A stretch of DNA of 61,571 bases from Alicyclobacillus shizuokensis NBRC 103103 (GTDB lineage Bacteria; Bacillota; Bacilli; Alicyclobacillales; Alicyclobacillaceae): contig NZ_BCQV01000028.1 of NCBI RefSeq assembly GCF_001552255.1, forward strand, positions 1 through 61,571, in the 5' to 3' direction. Each line of letters opens with the position of its first letter. The first letter of the stretch is position 1. Below the pieces are notes generated by a model. That model saw nothing but the letters and a program-made list of their open reading frames with translations, searched no databases and was not told where the DNA came from. Position numbers and translations under genes: made by a program. This document shows positions 48,031 through 56,528 of this stretch, piece after piece.

Positions 48031-49428
48031 AATTGGGCGCGGAAACCCACTGCTTTAGCGGTGGGAGGAAGCGCCCCTTCCTCCTTTCTCTGTCCCTCGC
48101 TATATTCTATAATATTAGCGAAAGGATGTGATTTGATTGTACGCGACACAAAAGAACCAAATTCGTGGTTTAAGCAAGCGTGAATATAACGCCTTGCGTC
48201 TTTTGTGTCGGCTGTCAAAGAACCTATACAATGTTGGCCTTTACAACGTGCGTCAGTATTACATCCAAGAACGCAAGCATCTTCGATATGAGTCGAACTA
48301 TCATTATTCAAAAGAAAACGATAATTACAAGTTGCTCAATACCGATGTGGCACAGCAGACGTTAAAAGTAGTTGATCGTTCGTTCCGTTCTTTCTACGGG
48401 CTAATCAAGAAAGCACGAAATAACGAGTACCGTTTCCATGATGTCAAGTTGCCGAGGTACTTGCCGAAAGACGGATACTTCCCGTTGATTATCCCGCGCA
48501 TTCGCGTGAAAGATGGATTTCTTTATGTGCCCATGTCTCTTGAATTCAAAAAAGAACATGGTGACATCAAGATTCCTTTTCCTGAACGTCTTGCGAATAA
48601 AATTATCAAGGAGGTAAGGATTCACCCGAAATACAATGCTCGCTTTTTTGAGATTGAATATGTGTACGTTCAAGATGAAGAACCGAAAACCGTAGACCCT
48701 GATTCTGCACTTGCAATCGACTTTGGGTTAGACAATCTTGCAGCGTGTATTGATACCAATGGGGCGTCGTTTTTGATCGACGGTAGACCTCTCAAAAGTA
48801 TCAACCGTTGGTACAATAAGCGAAATGCAAGATTGCAAAGCATCAAGGATTTGCAAGGTATTAAGGGTACAACCGAACAGCAAGCACGTTTGACGATGTA
48901 TCGCAACAACTACATTCGTGACTACCTAAACAAATCGGCACGTTACATCGTGAACCATTGCATTGAACACTGTATTGGTAAAATTATTGTTGGTGTCAAC
49001 CCTGAATGGAAACAAGACATCAACATCGGTAAACGAAACAACCAAAATTTCGTTCAGATTCCGCATTGGTCGCTTCGTTGTAAACTCGAAGGACTTTGTC
49101 AACGCTACGGAATTCAATACGTTGAGCAAGAAGAATCCTACACGTCGAAAGCGAGTTTCCTTGACCAAGATGACCTTCCAATCTACAATGCAGACAATCC
49201 GCAGCAATACACTTTCTCTGGAAAGCGTGTGAAACGCGGATTGTATCGCGCGTCAGACGGACAATTAGTGAATGCCGACATCAATGGAGCGGCTAACATC
49301 TTGCGTAAAAGTAACCACAGACTCAACTTTGAGCGAGTGGCTAGAGGGCTTTTGGCTAACCCTTTGCGAGTAAAACTCTCGTAGTTCCTCGCAAGAATCC
49401 CACGGCTTTAGCCGTGTGGAGTGTCAAT
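48031..49428 (+). mobile_element. IS1341-type element with a divergent tnpB
   Basis: Left end with hairpin CCCACTGCTTTAGCGGTGGG (48044-48063) flanked by GGGCGCGG and GCGCCCC; right end with hairpin CACGGCTTTAGCCGTG and GTGTCAA at 49401-49428, identical to the right end of the element at 15.8 kb. No tnpA. It lies exactly between the stop codon of the DECH helicase and the start of recJ. Confidence 0.8.
48137..49384 (+). CDS. tnpB: TnpB lacking the zinc finger, possibly with a relocated catalytic glutamate
   Basis: A 415-residue TnpB of a branch without the CxxC...CxxC zinc finger (that region reads YTSKASFLDQDDLPIYN and FSGKRVKRGLYRA). RuvC-I aspartate is in LAIDFGLDNLAA and the last aspartate in VNADINGAANIL. 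The usual RuvC-II glutamate is replaced by glycine in IIVGVNPEWKQ; a glutamate in EQEESYTSK about 45 residues later could take its place, as described for TnpB and Fanzor proteins with rearranged active sites. TTG start after AAAGGATGTG, with TATAAT upstream. Confidence 0.85.
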   Translation: MYATQKNQIRGLSKREYNALRLLCRLSKNLYNVGLYNVRQYYIQERKHLRYESNYHYSKENDNYKLLNTDVAQQTLKVVDRSFRSFYGLIKKARNNEYRFHDVKLPRYLPKDGYFPLIIPRIRVKDGFLYVPMSLEFKKEHGDIKIPFPERLANKIIKEVRIHPKYNARFFEIEYVYVQDEEPKTVDPDSALAIDFGLDNLAACIDTNGASFLIDGRPLKSINRWYNKRNARLQSIKDLQGIKGTTEQQARLTMYRNNYIRDYLNKSARYIVNHCIEHCIGKIIVGVNPEWKQDINIGKRNNQNFVQIPHWSLRCKLEGLCQRYGIQYVEQEESYTSKASFLDQDDLPIYNADNPQQYTFSGKRVKRGLYRASDGQLVNADINGAANILRKSNHRLNFERVARGLLANPLRVKLS

Positions 49429-51175
49429 GCCCCACGGCCTTTGCCGATTCCGCATACGCGCGGAATCGTTCAATCCGCCTAGACAGCCACACTTTTCCGT
49501 TGTCTGTAGCCAAGACCTTTCTCCACTGCTCGGGATTGAAGTTCTTACACAGCGTCTTGATTCTCCTTTTTGCAAATACCTTCGCCAATGCATCCGCGGC
49601 CATGCCCCGGGTCCACGTATCGTCATAACGAATGCGATACTTATCGAGCACATACTTCTGACGTGGCGACATCGGTGCGTCTCGCCACTCTGCGTCCTTT
49701 TGGATGAGTTTCGAATTGAGCAGCTGTAGAAATCCCTCAGCAATCCCTTGCGCGTATTCGAGTGGCACAGGTCTGTCATGCAGCGGCATGAACTTTTCGT
49801 TGTTGAGTTCCAGCACCGGCCAGTAGTCATCGCCGTCACGATACAGATATGCCCATCGCGAGTCTTCGAAGGATATAGCAAACATATCCTGAATCTGTTG
49901 CCAACGATACCGTGCCCGATTGGCAAACAGGTTAATGGCTTCAGCCACCTGTTGGGCCTTCTCTTGCTTCTTCCGATTCGTTTCTTCTACACGGATGAGC
50001 CATTCGGTTACGCTTTCCCCGTTCTCCATGACCATTTCATCCGCGTTGGAATCCACAACTGTGGCGGTATGGCTGTTTAGCTTACGCTGTGTTTTCATGA
50101 GGCGTGTGAAAGTTTGCAGCGACTTATCCTCACTTGCACCAGTCAGATCCAACACAAGCGCATCAGTTTTGCTGGGATGGAGACGCAGGGCTCGGCCTAC
50201 CATCTGCGTATAGAGCGCTTGGGAGCGGGTAGGTCTGGCGATGACCACCGCGTCCACATCCGGTTGGTCGTAACCCTCAGTGAGAATTTGACAGTTGACG
50301 AGCACCCGCAGTCGGTTCTGCGCGAATGCCTCTAAGATGGAAACTCGTTCTTCGGCCGACATTTTGCCGTCCACTGCCGCACACGCCATTCCTGCAGCCT
50401 GAAATCGTTCCGCCAACGCTCTCGCATGTTGGACATCCACCGCGAATACAAGACATTTGCGTCCAGACGCATGGGTTTGGACAGCGTCCACAACGGCATC
50501 AAGCGCTCCATCCACGTTCATGACGTACGACAGATCCTTCGCATTATAATCTCCACCTGTTGTACGAATGGCGCTAAGGTTCAGTCCTGGAACCTCAACC
50601 TTAATCCCGCGCACATCCGCCAAGTATCCGTCCATGATCATCTGGAGGATTGTGCGCTCATACGTCAAATGCTCGAACACGTCTCCAAGCTCCGTCTTGT
50701 CCGACCGCGACGGTGTGGCCGTTACGCCAAGCAAAGGCGGCCCATCTGACTCAAACACTCCAAGTTGTGTGAGGACGCCAAGCGCCCCTTCCGCACGGCT
50801 GTGGTGGCATTCATCGTAGATGATGAGCCCAGGTTGCGGAATCTTTCTCCCCGCAACCAGTGTCTGTGTTGACGCCAAAAGCACCATTCCCAGTTGCTCG
50901 TTGCGCTGGGCTTGAATTCGGCCGATCATGGCTTCAGGCCAGACAAAGTGAATTTTTTGTTCTGCCTGGTCGAGCAACTCGGAACGGTGGGCGATCACAA
51001 GGATAGGCTTTTCTGCTGAAACATCTTCGTAGAACCGTCGGGCAATCGCCCCGAATACTACCGTTTTGCCCGCGCCCGTAGGCAGGACAATCAGTTGACG
51101 ACGATGGTTAGAGAGGGCGTCGAAAAACGCCTCAACAGCCTCTTTTTGATAGGGACGAAGCTGAAGTTTCATCAT
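49424..51175 (-). CDS. DECH-box superfamily 2 helicase
   Basis: A 583-residue helicase with Q-motif-like LRPYQKEAVEAF, Walker A LPTGAGKTVV, DECHHSRAEG, SAT-like GVTATPSRSD, and the second-lobe motifs CLVFAVDVQHARALAERF and QMVGRALRLHPSK. It resembles RAD25/YprA- or restriction-type helicases found on mobile elements. Its stop codon TGA is formed by the first bases of the adjacent TnpB element. It presumably worked with RecJ, which lies beyond the insertion. Confidence 0.9.
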   Translation of the reverse strand: MMKLQLRPYQKEAVEAFFDALSNHRRQLIVLPTGAGKTVVFGAIARRFYEDVSAEKPILVIAHRSELLDQAEQKIHFVWPEAMIGRIQAQRNEQLGMVLLASTQTLVAGRKIPQPGLIIYDECHHSRAEGALGVLTQLGVFESDGPPLLGVTATPSRSDKTELGDVFEHLTYERTILQMIMDGYLADVRGIKVEVPGLNLSAIRTTGGDYNAKDLSYVMNVDGALDAVVDAVQTHASGRKCLVFAVDVQHARALAERFQAAGMACAAVDGKMSAEERVSILEAFAQNRLRVLVNCQILTEGYDQPDVDAVVIARPTRSQALYTQMVGRALRLHPSKTDALVLDLTGASEDKSLQTFTRLMKTQRKLNSHTATVVDSNADEMVMENGESVTEWLIRVEETNRKKQEKAQQVAEAINLFANRARYRWQQIQDMFAISFEDSRWAYLYRDGDDYWPVLELNNEKFMPLHDRPVPLEYAQGIAEGFLQLLNSKLIQKDAEWRDAPMSPRQKYVLDKYRIRYDDTWTRGMAADALAKVFAKRRIKTLCKNFNPEQWRKVLATDNGKVWLSRRIERFRAYAESAKAVGH

Positions 51176-51205
51176 CGTAATGACGCCCCCTTTGTGGCTT
51201 TGTGC

Positions 51206-51261
51206 TACAATATTGCTCGAATCATACCCTGTCTCCAGCCGCCATATAAGGCGGCTTTTTC
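51206..51261 (+). terminator. Short plus-strand terminator, possibly a tiny RNA
   Basis: GCCGCC (51238-51243) and GGCGGC (51250-51255) form a stem with five T residues on the plus strand. TACAAT at 51206-51211 could be a -10, but no -35 is evident, so a separate small RNA is speculative. Confidence 0.5.
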
Positions 51262-51268
51262 TACACCG

Positions 51269-51469
51269 TTATCCTCGACGTCGAAGGAAATACAAAGCGA
51301 AAACCACTAACGCAATTAGAACAATGACTGTAAACGGAAGGTGGCGTACCAACTGATACCCAATGCCCCAACCCATTCCGTGTACGATAGCTCGACCGAA
51401 TACGTGTCCAAGGTGAGAATAGGAATATGCATGAGAATACGAATGGAAATATACAGGGTGATATCGCAT
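51269..51469 (-). CDS. Small histidine/tyrosine-rich membrane protein
   Basis: A 66-residue peptide: an N-terminal half rich in H, Y and S (MRYHPVYFHSYSHAYSYSHL) and one transmembrane helix near the end (FTVIVLIALVVFALYFLRR). I chose the ATG at 51469 because AAGGAGCAACGG precedes it. A hairpin ATGCCATCCC/GGGATGGCAT lies between the HU gene and this start. Function unknown; a metal-binding or membrane-active role is possible. Confidence 0.55.
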   Translation of the reverse strand: MRYHPVYFHSYSHAYSYSHLGHVFGRAIVHGMGWGIGYQLVRHLPFTVIVLIALVVFALYFLRRRG

Positions 51470-51534
51470 ATGTCCGTTGCTCCTTGTTGTTCCATGCCAT
51501 CCCATTAGGGATGGCATGATTGTTTTGCCGCCAT

Positions 51535-51810
51535 TTACGCTCTAACGACTGTCTTCAGTTCTTTTCCGGCCTTAAACGCGGGTGCAAGACTGGCAGGAAT
51601 TGTAATTGCTTCGCCTGTCTGTGGATTCCGCGCGCGCCGCTCTGCTCGTTCGCGAACCTCGAAAGTTCCAAACCCCGTGATTTGCACCTTCTCCTTCCTC
51701 GCCAGCGCTTCCTGAATCGAAGCGAACACAGCATTGACGGCTGTATCGGCGTCTTTTTGTGAGAGCCCTGTTCGTTCTGCGACCTTGCGTACAAGTTCCG
51801 ATTTCGTCAT
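51535..51810 (-). CDS. hup: HU-type nucleoid protein
   Basis: A 91-residue HU. It starts [20 protein letters not shown] and has the DNA-binding arm segment [20 protein letters not shown] with GEAITIPAS. It bends DNA and may help the initiator or silence host-contacting genes. Strong ribosome-binding site AGGAGGTTGTGTC. It is the second gene downstream of the UvrD-like helicase and has its own promoter-like region around 51830-51870. Confidence 0.95.
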   Translation of the reverse strand: MTKSELVRKVAERTGLSQKDADTAVNAVFASIQEALARKEKVQITGFGTFEVRERAERRARNPQTGEAITIPASLAPAFKAGKELKTVVRA

Positions 51811-51893
51811 GACACAACCTCCTAGATATTCTTGATTACAACTCCAGTGTAACATGTATACATCTCATAAATCGGTCTGTTTTACACCGTTTT

Positions 51894-54038
51894 TCACTGC
51901 TGCAAAACCCTCACATATCGCGATAACTCCACTGGTTCACCGCCGTACTGCTGGGCGGCCATGAGATACAGGTTCTCCTTGGCGCGAGTGATCGCCACGT
52001 AGCACAGCCTTGTTTCCTCGCGCAGCCCCGGACCAAACATGGACTTCCGGTGGGGAAGAATCCCCTCTACGAGATCCACCACGAATACCGTCCACCACTC
52101 TAGGCCCTTTGACTTGTGAATGGTCATCAGTTGAACCGCGTCGTCCTTAGGTTCCTTGGACTTCTCAATTACCCAGTCCACATACCTCAGAAACTCAAGC
52201 ACAGTCTTATACCTTTTTGCTGACTGAATCAACGAATCCACCCACTTGACCGGCTCGTCTGCGTCTTGTTGGCGCACCACCGTCGCGTGCGTGTCCACCA
52301 GCCAACGTAGGGCCTCTGCCGGGCTTTCGTATCGGCTCAACTTTTCCACGGTCTCGCGGAATTCGTGGCACTTGGGATGAGCCATCACTGCGTCCCAACC
52401 GCCGGCTTTCACTTCCTCAATGACCTGTCTGGAAATAAAGCGCTTCGGCCGATTGAGCAAGGGCAGCCATACGCCTGGATCGGAATGGTCCTGTGTGATA
52501 CGGAGGTAATTCAGCAAAGTCTTTACGTCATGGTTTTCATAAAAGTGCTTGTCCCCTACGACTTGGTACGGAATGTCGTGTTCCGCCAAGAGTTCTTCAT
52601 ACACACGGGACTGAACGTTGGTCCGATACAGTACCGCGTACTCGCTCCAGGGAATACGCGGATAACGTTCATGCAAACGCGAGATTTCCTCGGCAACAAA
52701 TTTAGCCTCGCCCCAGTCGGATTTCGACGTGATAATTTCAGCAGTGGAGGTGTCCTCTGACACCTGACGAGCCGCTTGAACACGTTTGTCGATCTGGTGG
52801 CCACGGTTTAAGGCAATCACTTGCCCAGCGATGTCAAGGATCAGGTCGTGCGATCGGTAGTTCATGTCGAGCACAATCTTTTTGGCGTCCGGAAACTGTC
52901 TGTGGAATTGGAACATCAGATCCGGGCGGGCGCCGCGAAACCCGTAGATGGACTGAAAATCGTCACCAATCACAAACAGATTGTGAGTGTACCGAACCAA
53001 CTCCAGCAAAAATAGCCATTGTGCGAGATTCGTGTCCTGAAACTCGTCCACAAGCACGTATCGCCAGCGTCGGCTCCATCGGTCACGAAAGTTCGGATCT
53101 GACTTGAAGAACCGCAGGGCGTATAACAACATGTCATCGAAGTCGAGAATGTGCTGCTCGGCCTTCAAGGCCTCGTAGGCGGAATACACCTTGGCCAGAA
53201 CTTTATCATCCACCTGCTCCGGCATGAGTGCTTCAGCTTTCGCCCGGGAGATCTCTGTTAAGGCATCCTGTGCGCTTTTATACAGGGGACCTACGCCATA
53301 CGGGTTGACGCGACTGGGTTCGTCCAGCACGCTTTCCATCAGCCAGGTTGGATCGGTTGCCACCTTCCAGTCGTCTTTGCCCAGCATCGATTTAAGCATT
53401 CGATAAGCAACAGAGTGCATCGTGCCGATGGTCACTTGTTTGGCCGCTTCCCTACCTACTACGTCCACCAAGCGTATTCGCATCTCTTCCGTCGCCTTAC
53501 GAGTAAAGGTACAGGCAAGAATGGCACGAGGGACAACACCACTCTCTATGAGGTATTGGATCCTGGCAATGAGCACAGCAGTCTTGCCAGACCCAGCGGC
53601 CGCGATGACCATGCAGGGCCCGTCCTTGTACCGAGCAGCTGCTTGCTGGGCTGGGTTCAGTTCTTGAAGTGTAGGCACGTAGAAGGTGCTCCTTTCCCAG
53701 TTTGCATAAACCGTTTCTACGGAATCGGTTACTATTTGACGTTCCGTAATTCGCGTCTCTGGGGGTACACGCAGAATGTGCGTGGAGAAGCGCGGACAAT
53801 CCGGGGAGTGTTTCCCGTGTGGGTTGGTAACTAGACAATAGGCTGGGGGTTGTATCTGATAGCGCCGAATATGCATGGGCACCGGCCGCTCGGGTTTACA
53901 CATACACAGAAGGGTGGCATTCGCGCTGTAGAGTCGATGTAATACACTCTGCACATTCGTGCCACCCTCGGCTAATTCTCCATATTCCAAGCGCGTTATC
54001 CCGGCCTCCGTCTTGGCCTCAATCCACGCCACGCTCAT
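51894..54038 (-). CDS. UvrD/Rep-like superfamily 1 helicase
   Basis: A 714-residue 3'-5' DNA helicase. An N-terminal 120-residue domain with two CxxxCxP-type positions (LCMCKPERP, DCPRF) precedes the core. Core: LNPAQQAAARYKDGPCMVIA, Walker A AAAGSGKT, LVDEFQDTN, NYRSHDLI, VQLMTIHKSKGLEW and LCYVAITRAKENL. It may unwind plasmid replication or transfer intermediates. A TTGCAT box and a ribosome-binding-site hairpin (GCCTC/GAGGC) precede its ATG at 54038. Confidence 0.95.
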   Translation of the reverse strand: MSVAWIEAKTEAGITRLEYGELAEGGTNVQSVLHRLYSANATLLCMCKPERPVPMHIRRYQIQPPAYCLVTNPHGKHSPDCPRFSTHILRVPPETRITERQIVTDSVETVYANWERSTFYVPTLQELNPAQQAAARYKDGPCMVIAAAGSGKTAVLIARIQYLIESGVVPRAILACTFTRKATEEMRIRLVDVVGREAAKQVTIGTMHSVAYRMLKSMLGKDDWKVATDPTWLMESVLDEPSRVNPYGVGPLYKSAQDALTEISRAKAEALMPEQVDDKVLAKVYSAYEALKAEQHILDFDDMLLYALRFFKSDPNFRDRWSRRWRYVLVDEFQDTNLAQWLFLLELVRYTHNLFVIGDDFQSIYGFRGARPDLMFQFHRQFPDAKKIVLDMNYRSHDLILDIAGQVIALNRGHQIDKRVQAARQVSEDTSTAEIITSKSDWGEAKFVAEEISRLHERYPRIPWSEYAVLYRTNVQSRVYEELLAEHDIPYQVVGDKHFYENHDVKTLLNYLRITQDHSDPGVWLPLLNRPKRFISRQVIEEVKAGGWDAVMAHPKCHEFRETVEKLSRYESPAEALRWLVDTHATVVRQQDADEPVKWVDSLIQSAKRYKTVLEFLRYVDWVIEKSKEPKDDAVQLMTIHKSKGLEWWTVFVVDLVEGILPHRKSMFGPGLREETRLCYVAITRAKENLYLMAAQQYGGEPVELSRYVRVLQQ

Positions 54039-54081
54039 CCGCCTCGCCCCCATCTCCCATTGTGCACGAGACTGGAGGCTG

Positions 54082-54102
54082 AAAAATGCAAGTTTGATGC
54101 AA
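54082..54102 (-). promoter_or_regulatory. TTGCAT-N5-TTGCAT box 7
   Basis: TTGCATCAAACTTGCATTTT on the minus strand, 45 bases before the UvrD-like gene. Confidence 0.7.
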
Positions 54103-54120
54103 TCTCAGTTTGTTCACCGA

Positions 54121-54182
54121 CTGATTCGCGCGGAAACCCCTGCCTTTAGGCATGGGGAGGAAGCGCGTTCCCTTTCGCATTG
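54121..54182 (+). mobile_element. Solitary left end of an IS1341-type element
   Basis: GCGCGGAAACCCCTGCCTTTAGGCATGGGGAGGAAGCGCG (written in two parts: 54127-54146 and 54147-54167) matches the left ends of the TnpB elements in this window. No tnpB follows, so it is a relic. Confidence 0.6.
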
Positions 54183-54222
54183 ATCGGTCAGTGCTATAGT
54201 AGAGTCATTCTCCATCCACTAC

Positions 54223-54279
54223 TTTTAAATTCTATTTTAGAAGGCTATCCGTAAAACTGTGTTGAAATAGAATTTTAAA
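54223..54279. repeat. AT-rich inverted repeat
   Basis: TTTAAATTCTATTT (54224-54237) and AAATAGAATTTTAAA (54264-54278) are imperfect inverted repeats around a 26-base spacer. They lie between the solitary IS end and the zinc-ribbon gene. Function unknown; perhaps a terminator for the minus-strand gene. Confidence 0.4.
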
Positions 54280-54286
54280 CTTCCAA

Positions 54287-54508
54287 TTATTCAATTGGTT
54301 CTCCATCTCGTGTCGGAACACAGGTAAATTCAATGCTTGGCATTAACAACACTTCATTTCCGCATGTAGGGCAAGTTATAAGATGGTCGCTATCTAACTC
54401 CTGCTGTCCGCCTAAAACTTCATCGTGAGAGTGCTTTTCTCGGCACCATGGACACTTCCAATAATCAACAGTTTTTGTTTGTTTCAATGGTTTTCGAGTT
54501 TTCGCCAC
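54287..54508 (-). CDS. Small zinc-ribbon protein
   Basis: A 73-residue protein with YWKCPWCREKHSHDEV and HLITCPTCGNEVLL, a four-cysteine zinc ribbon, and a basic N-terminus (MAKTRKPLKQTKTV). Its base composition is AT-richer than most of the window. I do not recognise a family. It is divergent from parA. Confidence 0.65.
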   Translation of the reverse strand: MAKTRKPLKQTKTVDYWKCPWCREKHSHDEVLGGQQELDSDHLITCPTCGNEVLLMPSIEFTCVPTRDGEPIE

Positions 54509-54573
54509 AGAAATTCCTCCAAATCAAACTGGAAACCAAAATCAATATATCAACACGCTTTTACGAAGACCCT

Positions 54574-54636
54574 TTAGAACTAAGGTTGGCGTTAGAACTA
54601 AGTATAGAATAAGCTGTAACCTTGACTCTAACTTAG
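54574..54636. promoter_or_regulatory. Partition-site-like repeats upstream of parA
   Basis: TTAGAACTAAG occurs at 54574-54584 and 54592-54602, 18 bases apart. The palindrome GACTCTAACTTAGTC follows at 54624-54638. Repeats of this kind before a parA with a ribbon-helix-helix partner are usual for the operator/centromere. Confidence 0.6.
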
Positions 54637-54681
54637 TCACTTCGGTACCATGAATACAAATTGCCTTTAGGAGGCGTACAG

Positions 54682-55629
54682 ATGGCTGTTACTTTGTCCT
54701 TCATGCTGCAGAAAGGCGGCGTAGGTAAGACGACAACCATGGGAATTATGTCGTTCTTGCTCGCTCGAATGGGCAAAAAGGTCCTGGCCGTCGATATGGA
54801 CTCACAGGGAAATGTTAGCACGTTACTGTTACAACGAAATGTATACACTTTCTCCAACGAGACAATTCTTGAGGCAGTTGAGGACCAAGACCCGCGCCCC
54901 TACATTGTTCCGTCCGTTGAAATCCCCAACCTTCATGTTATTCCAGCGGATGATCTTCTTGCGATTTATGGGCGACGCATCTATGAGATTCAACGAGAAG
55001 AGCAAAGATCTGTTCCACCGCTTTTATATCTCAAACAAACCTTGGATGTAGTGCGAGACGAGTACGATTATATCCTAATTGATTGCCCTCCCAGCTTAAA
55101 TGAACAAACCCTTTCGGCATTGGCTGCCTCAGATTGTGTCGTGACGGTTCTCCAAGCGGAGGTTTATGCCTATCAAGCACTCACGCGTTTCTTTGAGACT
55201 TTATTTCATGTCAAGAAGAACGTTAGGCCAGACCTCGTCATGCTCGGTATCGCCGTCGGCTTAACAGACCGATACACTCTGCAAGACACGATTTTGGACG
55301 AATGCCGAGATGAATATGGTGCCCTGATATTCAACACGGTGATACGCAGACTCGCCAGAGTTGCCGAATTCGCCACATTGGGCATCTCTGACGCACGAAA
55401 GGACCAAAAGACCGCTCTCACGCAATACGAAGACTTGCTAAAAGAAATTCTGGACCGTATCGACTCGGGATTCTACGACAACTCCATCTACTTACGAGCC
55501 CTTCAGAACAGGTTGTATTACATCGATGGCAAATTGCAAGAAACTCTTCCAGAAGTTAAACGTATCCGTTTCGAAGGACTGCGCGATGAGACGCTTCAGC
55601 ACATCGAGATCGCAAAGGAGTGGGTGTAA
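54682..55629 (+). CDS. parA: ParA-type partition ATPase
   Basis: A 315-residue ParA with the deviant Walker A KGGVGKTTT near residue 11, VLAVDMDSQGN (A') and YILIDCPPSLNE (B). There is no N-terminal helix-turn-helix, so it is of the type Ib-like class in which the partner protein is the repressor. It would position the plasmid over the nucleoid. Start at ATG 54682 after TTTAGGAGGCG. Its stop codon lies two bases before the partner gene start. Confidence 0.9.
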   Translation: MAVTLSFMLQKGGVGKTTTMGIMSFLLARMGKKVLAVDMDSQGNVSTLLLQRNVYTFSNETILEAVEDQDPRPYIVPSVEIPNLHVIPADDLLAIYGRRIYEIQREEQRSVPPLLYLKQTLDVVRDEYDYILIDCPPSLNEQTLSALAASDCVVTVLQAEVYAYQALTRFFETLFHVKKNVRPDLVMLGIAVGLTDRYTLQDTILDECRDEYGALIFNTVIRRLARVAEFATLGISDARKDQKTALTQYEDLLKEILDRIDSGFYDNSIYLRALQNRLYYIDGKLQETLPEVKRIRFEGLRDETLQHIEIAKEWV

Positions 55630-55631
55630 TA

Positions 55632-56528
55632 ATGGCCAGCACGAGAGACAAGCTTCGTAATCGCTTGAAAGCAGAGAGGCCGCGCTCTCCCTACGAATCT
55701 CTCTTCGACGGAAACGATGTTACAGACATATCGAAAGATGTGTCAAAGAAAAATGATCGTACCAAATCCACTGTTACTACTGACTCCAAGTCTGGTATCG
55801 ACTCTAGGGTTAACTCTAGTTTTAGTTCCAAAGTAGAGTTCAATAATGACGGTAATGATAACTTTAGTTCTAATGCCGATACTACCGCTCGCGTTAATTC
55901 TGGTAGCAATACTGATGCCGATACCAATAATGATTCCGATGCCAGTGTCAGCGTTGGTTCAGTGACTAATACTAAATCCGACTATAATGTTGACATTGAT
56001 CCTAAAGCTGACATGGATACCGAATCTAGTGATGGTCCTTCTATCGATTCAAGTTTAGATATTAGTTCTGACGTCGGCATTAGTTCTAAGTTGCGTAATG
56101 ATACCAACTCTATATCTGATAATATTTCTGATAGTAGTTCTGGTAGTAGTATTGAAATTCGAGTTGAATCTAATTCAAATTCTACTTCTAGCCCTAACCT
56201 TGCTTCTACTACTAATGCCCGTTCTGATGTTGACTCTAACTCTAGTTTTGGTTCTAAATCTGAAGCTAAATCTCCATTCGGAGATCCAGAAGCTGCACAA
56301 CAATACGTCGAGAATTACTTGAAAGCCGCGGCACAAAATCTCATAAGCGTTCGCAATGGACGCGTTGTGAAGATGAAAAAAACCGATACTTACACACATA
56401 CAACATTGTATTTGGATAAGGCAATCCAGCCGCGACTCGAGCGTTATCTCAAGCAGACTGGGATCGACAAGTCTCCCTTCATCAATGTGGCAATTAGTTT
56501 TCTCCTTGATCATCTTAGTGTGAAGTGA
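55632..56528 (+). CDS. ParB-like centromere-binding protein with long disordered linker
   Basis: A 298-residue protein in three parts: a basic N-terminus (residues 1-30, TRDKLRNRLKAERPRSPYES), likely to activate ParA; a linker of about 190 residues made almost only of S, D, N, T and V; and a C-terminal ribbon-helix-helix-like domain (YTHTTLYLDKAIQPRLERYL, then TGIDKSPFINVAISFLLDHL). Known partners of this kind are about 100 residues, so the linker is unusual. The linker coding region holds two perfect copies of the upstream repeat core. Confidence 0.75.
   Translation: MASTRDKLRNRLKAERPRSPYESLFDGNDVTDISKDVSKKNDRTKSTVTTDSKSGIDSRVNSSFSSKVEFNNDGNDNFSSNADTTARVNSGSNTDADTNNDSDASVSVGSVTNTKSDYNVDIDPKADMDTESSDGPSIDSSLDISSDVGISSKLRNDTNSISDNISDSSSGSSIEIRVESNSNSTSSPNLASTTNARSDVDSNSSFGSKSEAKSPFGDPEAAQQYVENYLKAAAQNLISVRNGRVVKMKKTDTYTHTTLYLDKAIQPRLERYLKQTGIDKSPFINVAISFLLDHLSVK

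Noticed and set aside
51206-51261. 6S-like or other named small RNA
   Set aside because: Only a short terminator stem and an isolated -10 are visible, which is not enough for a named RNA.
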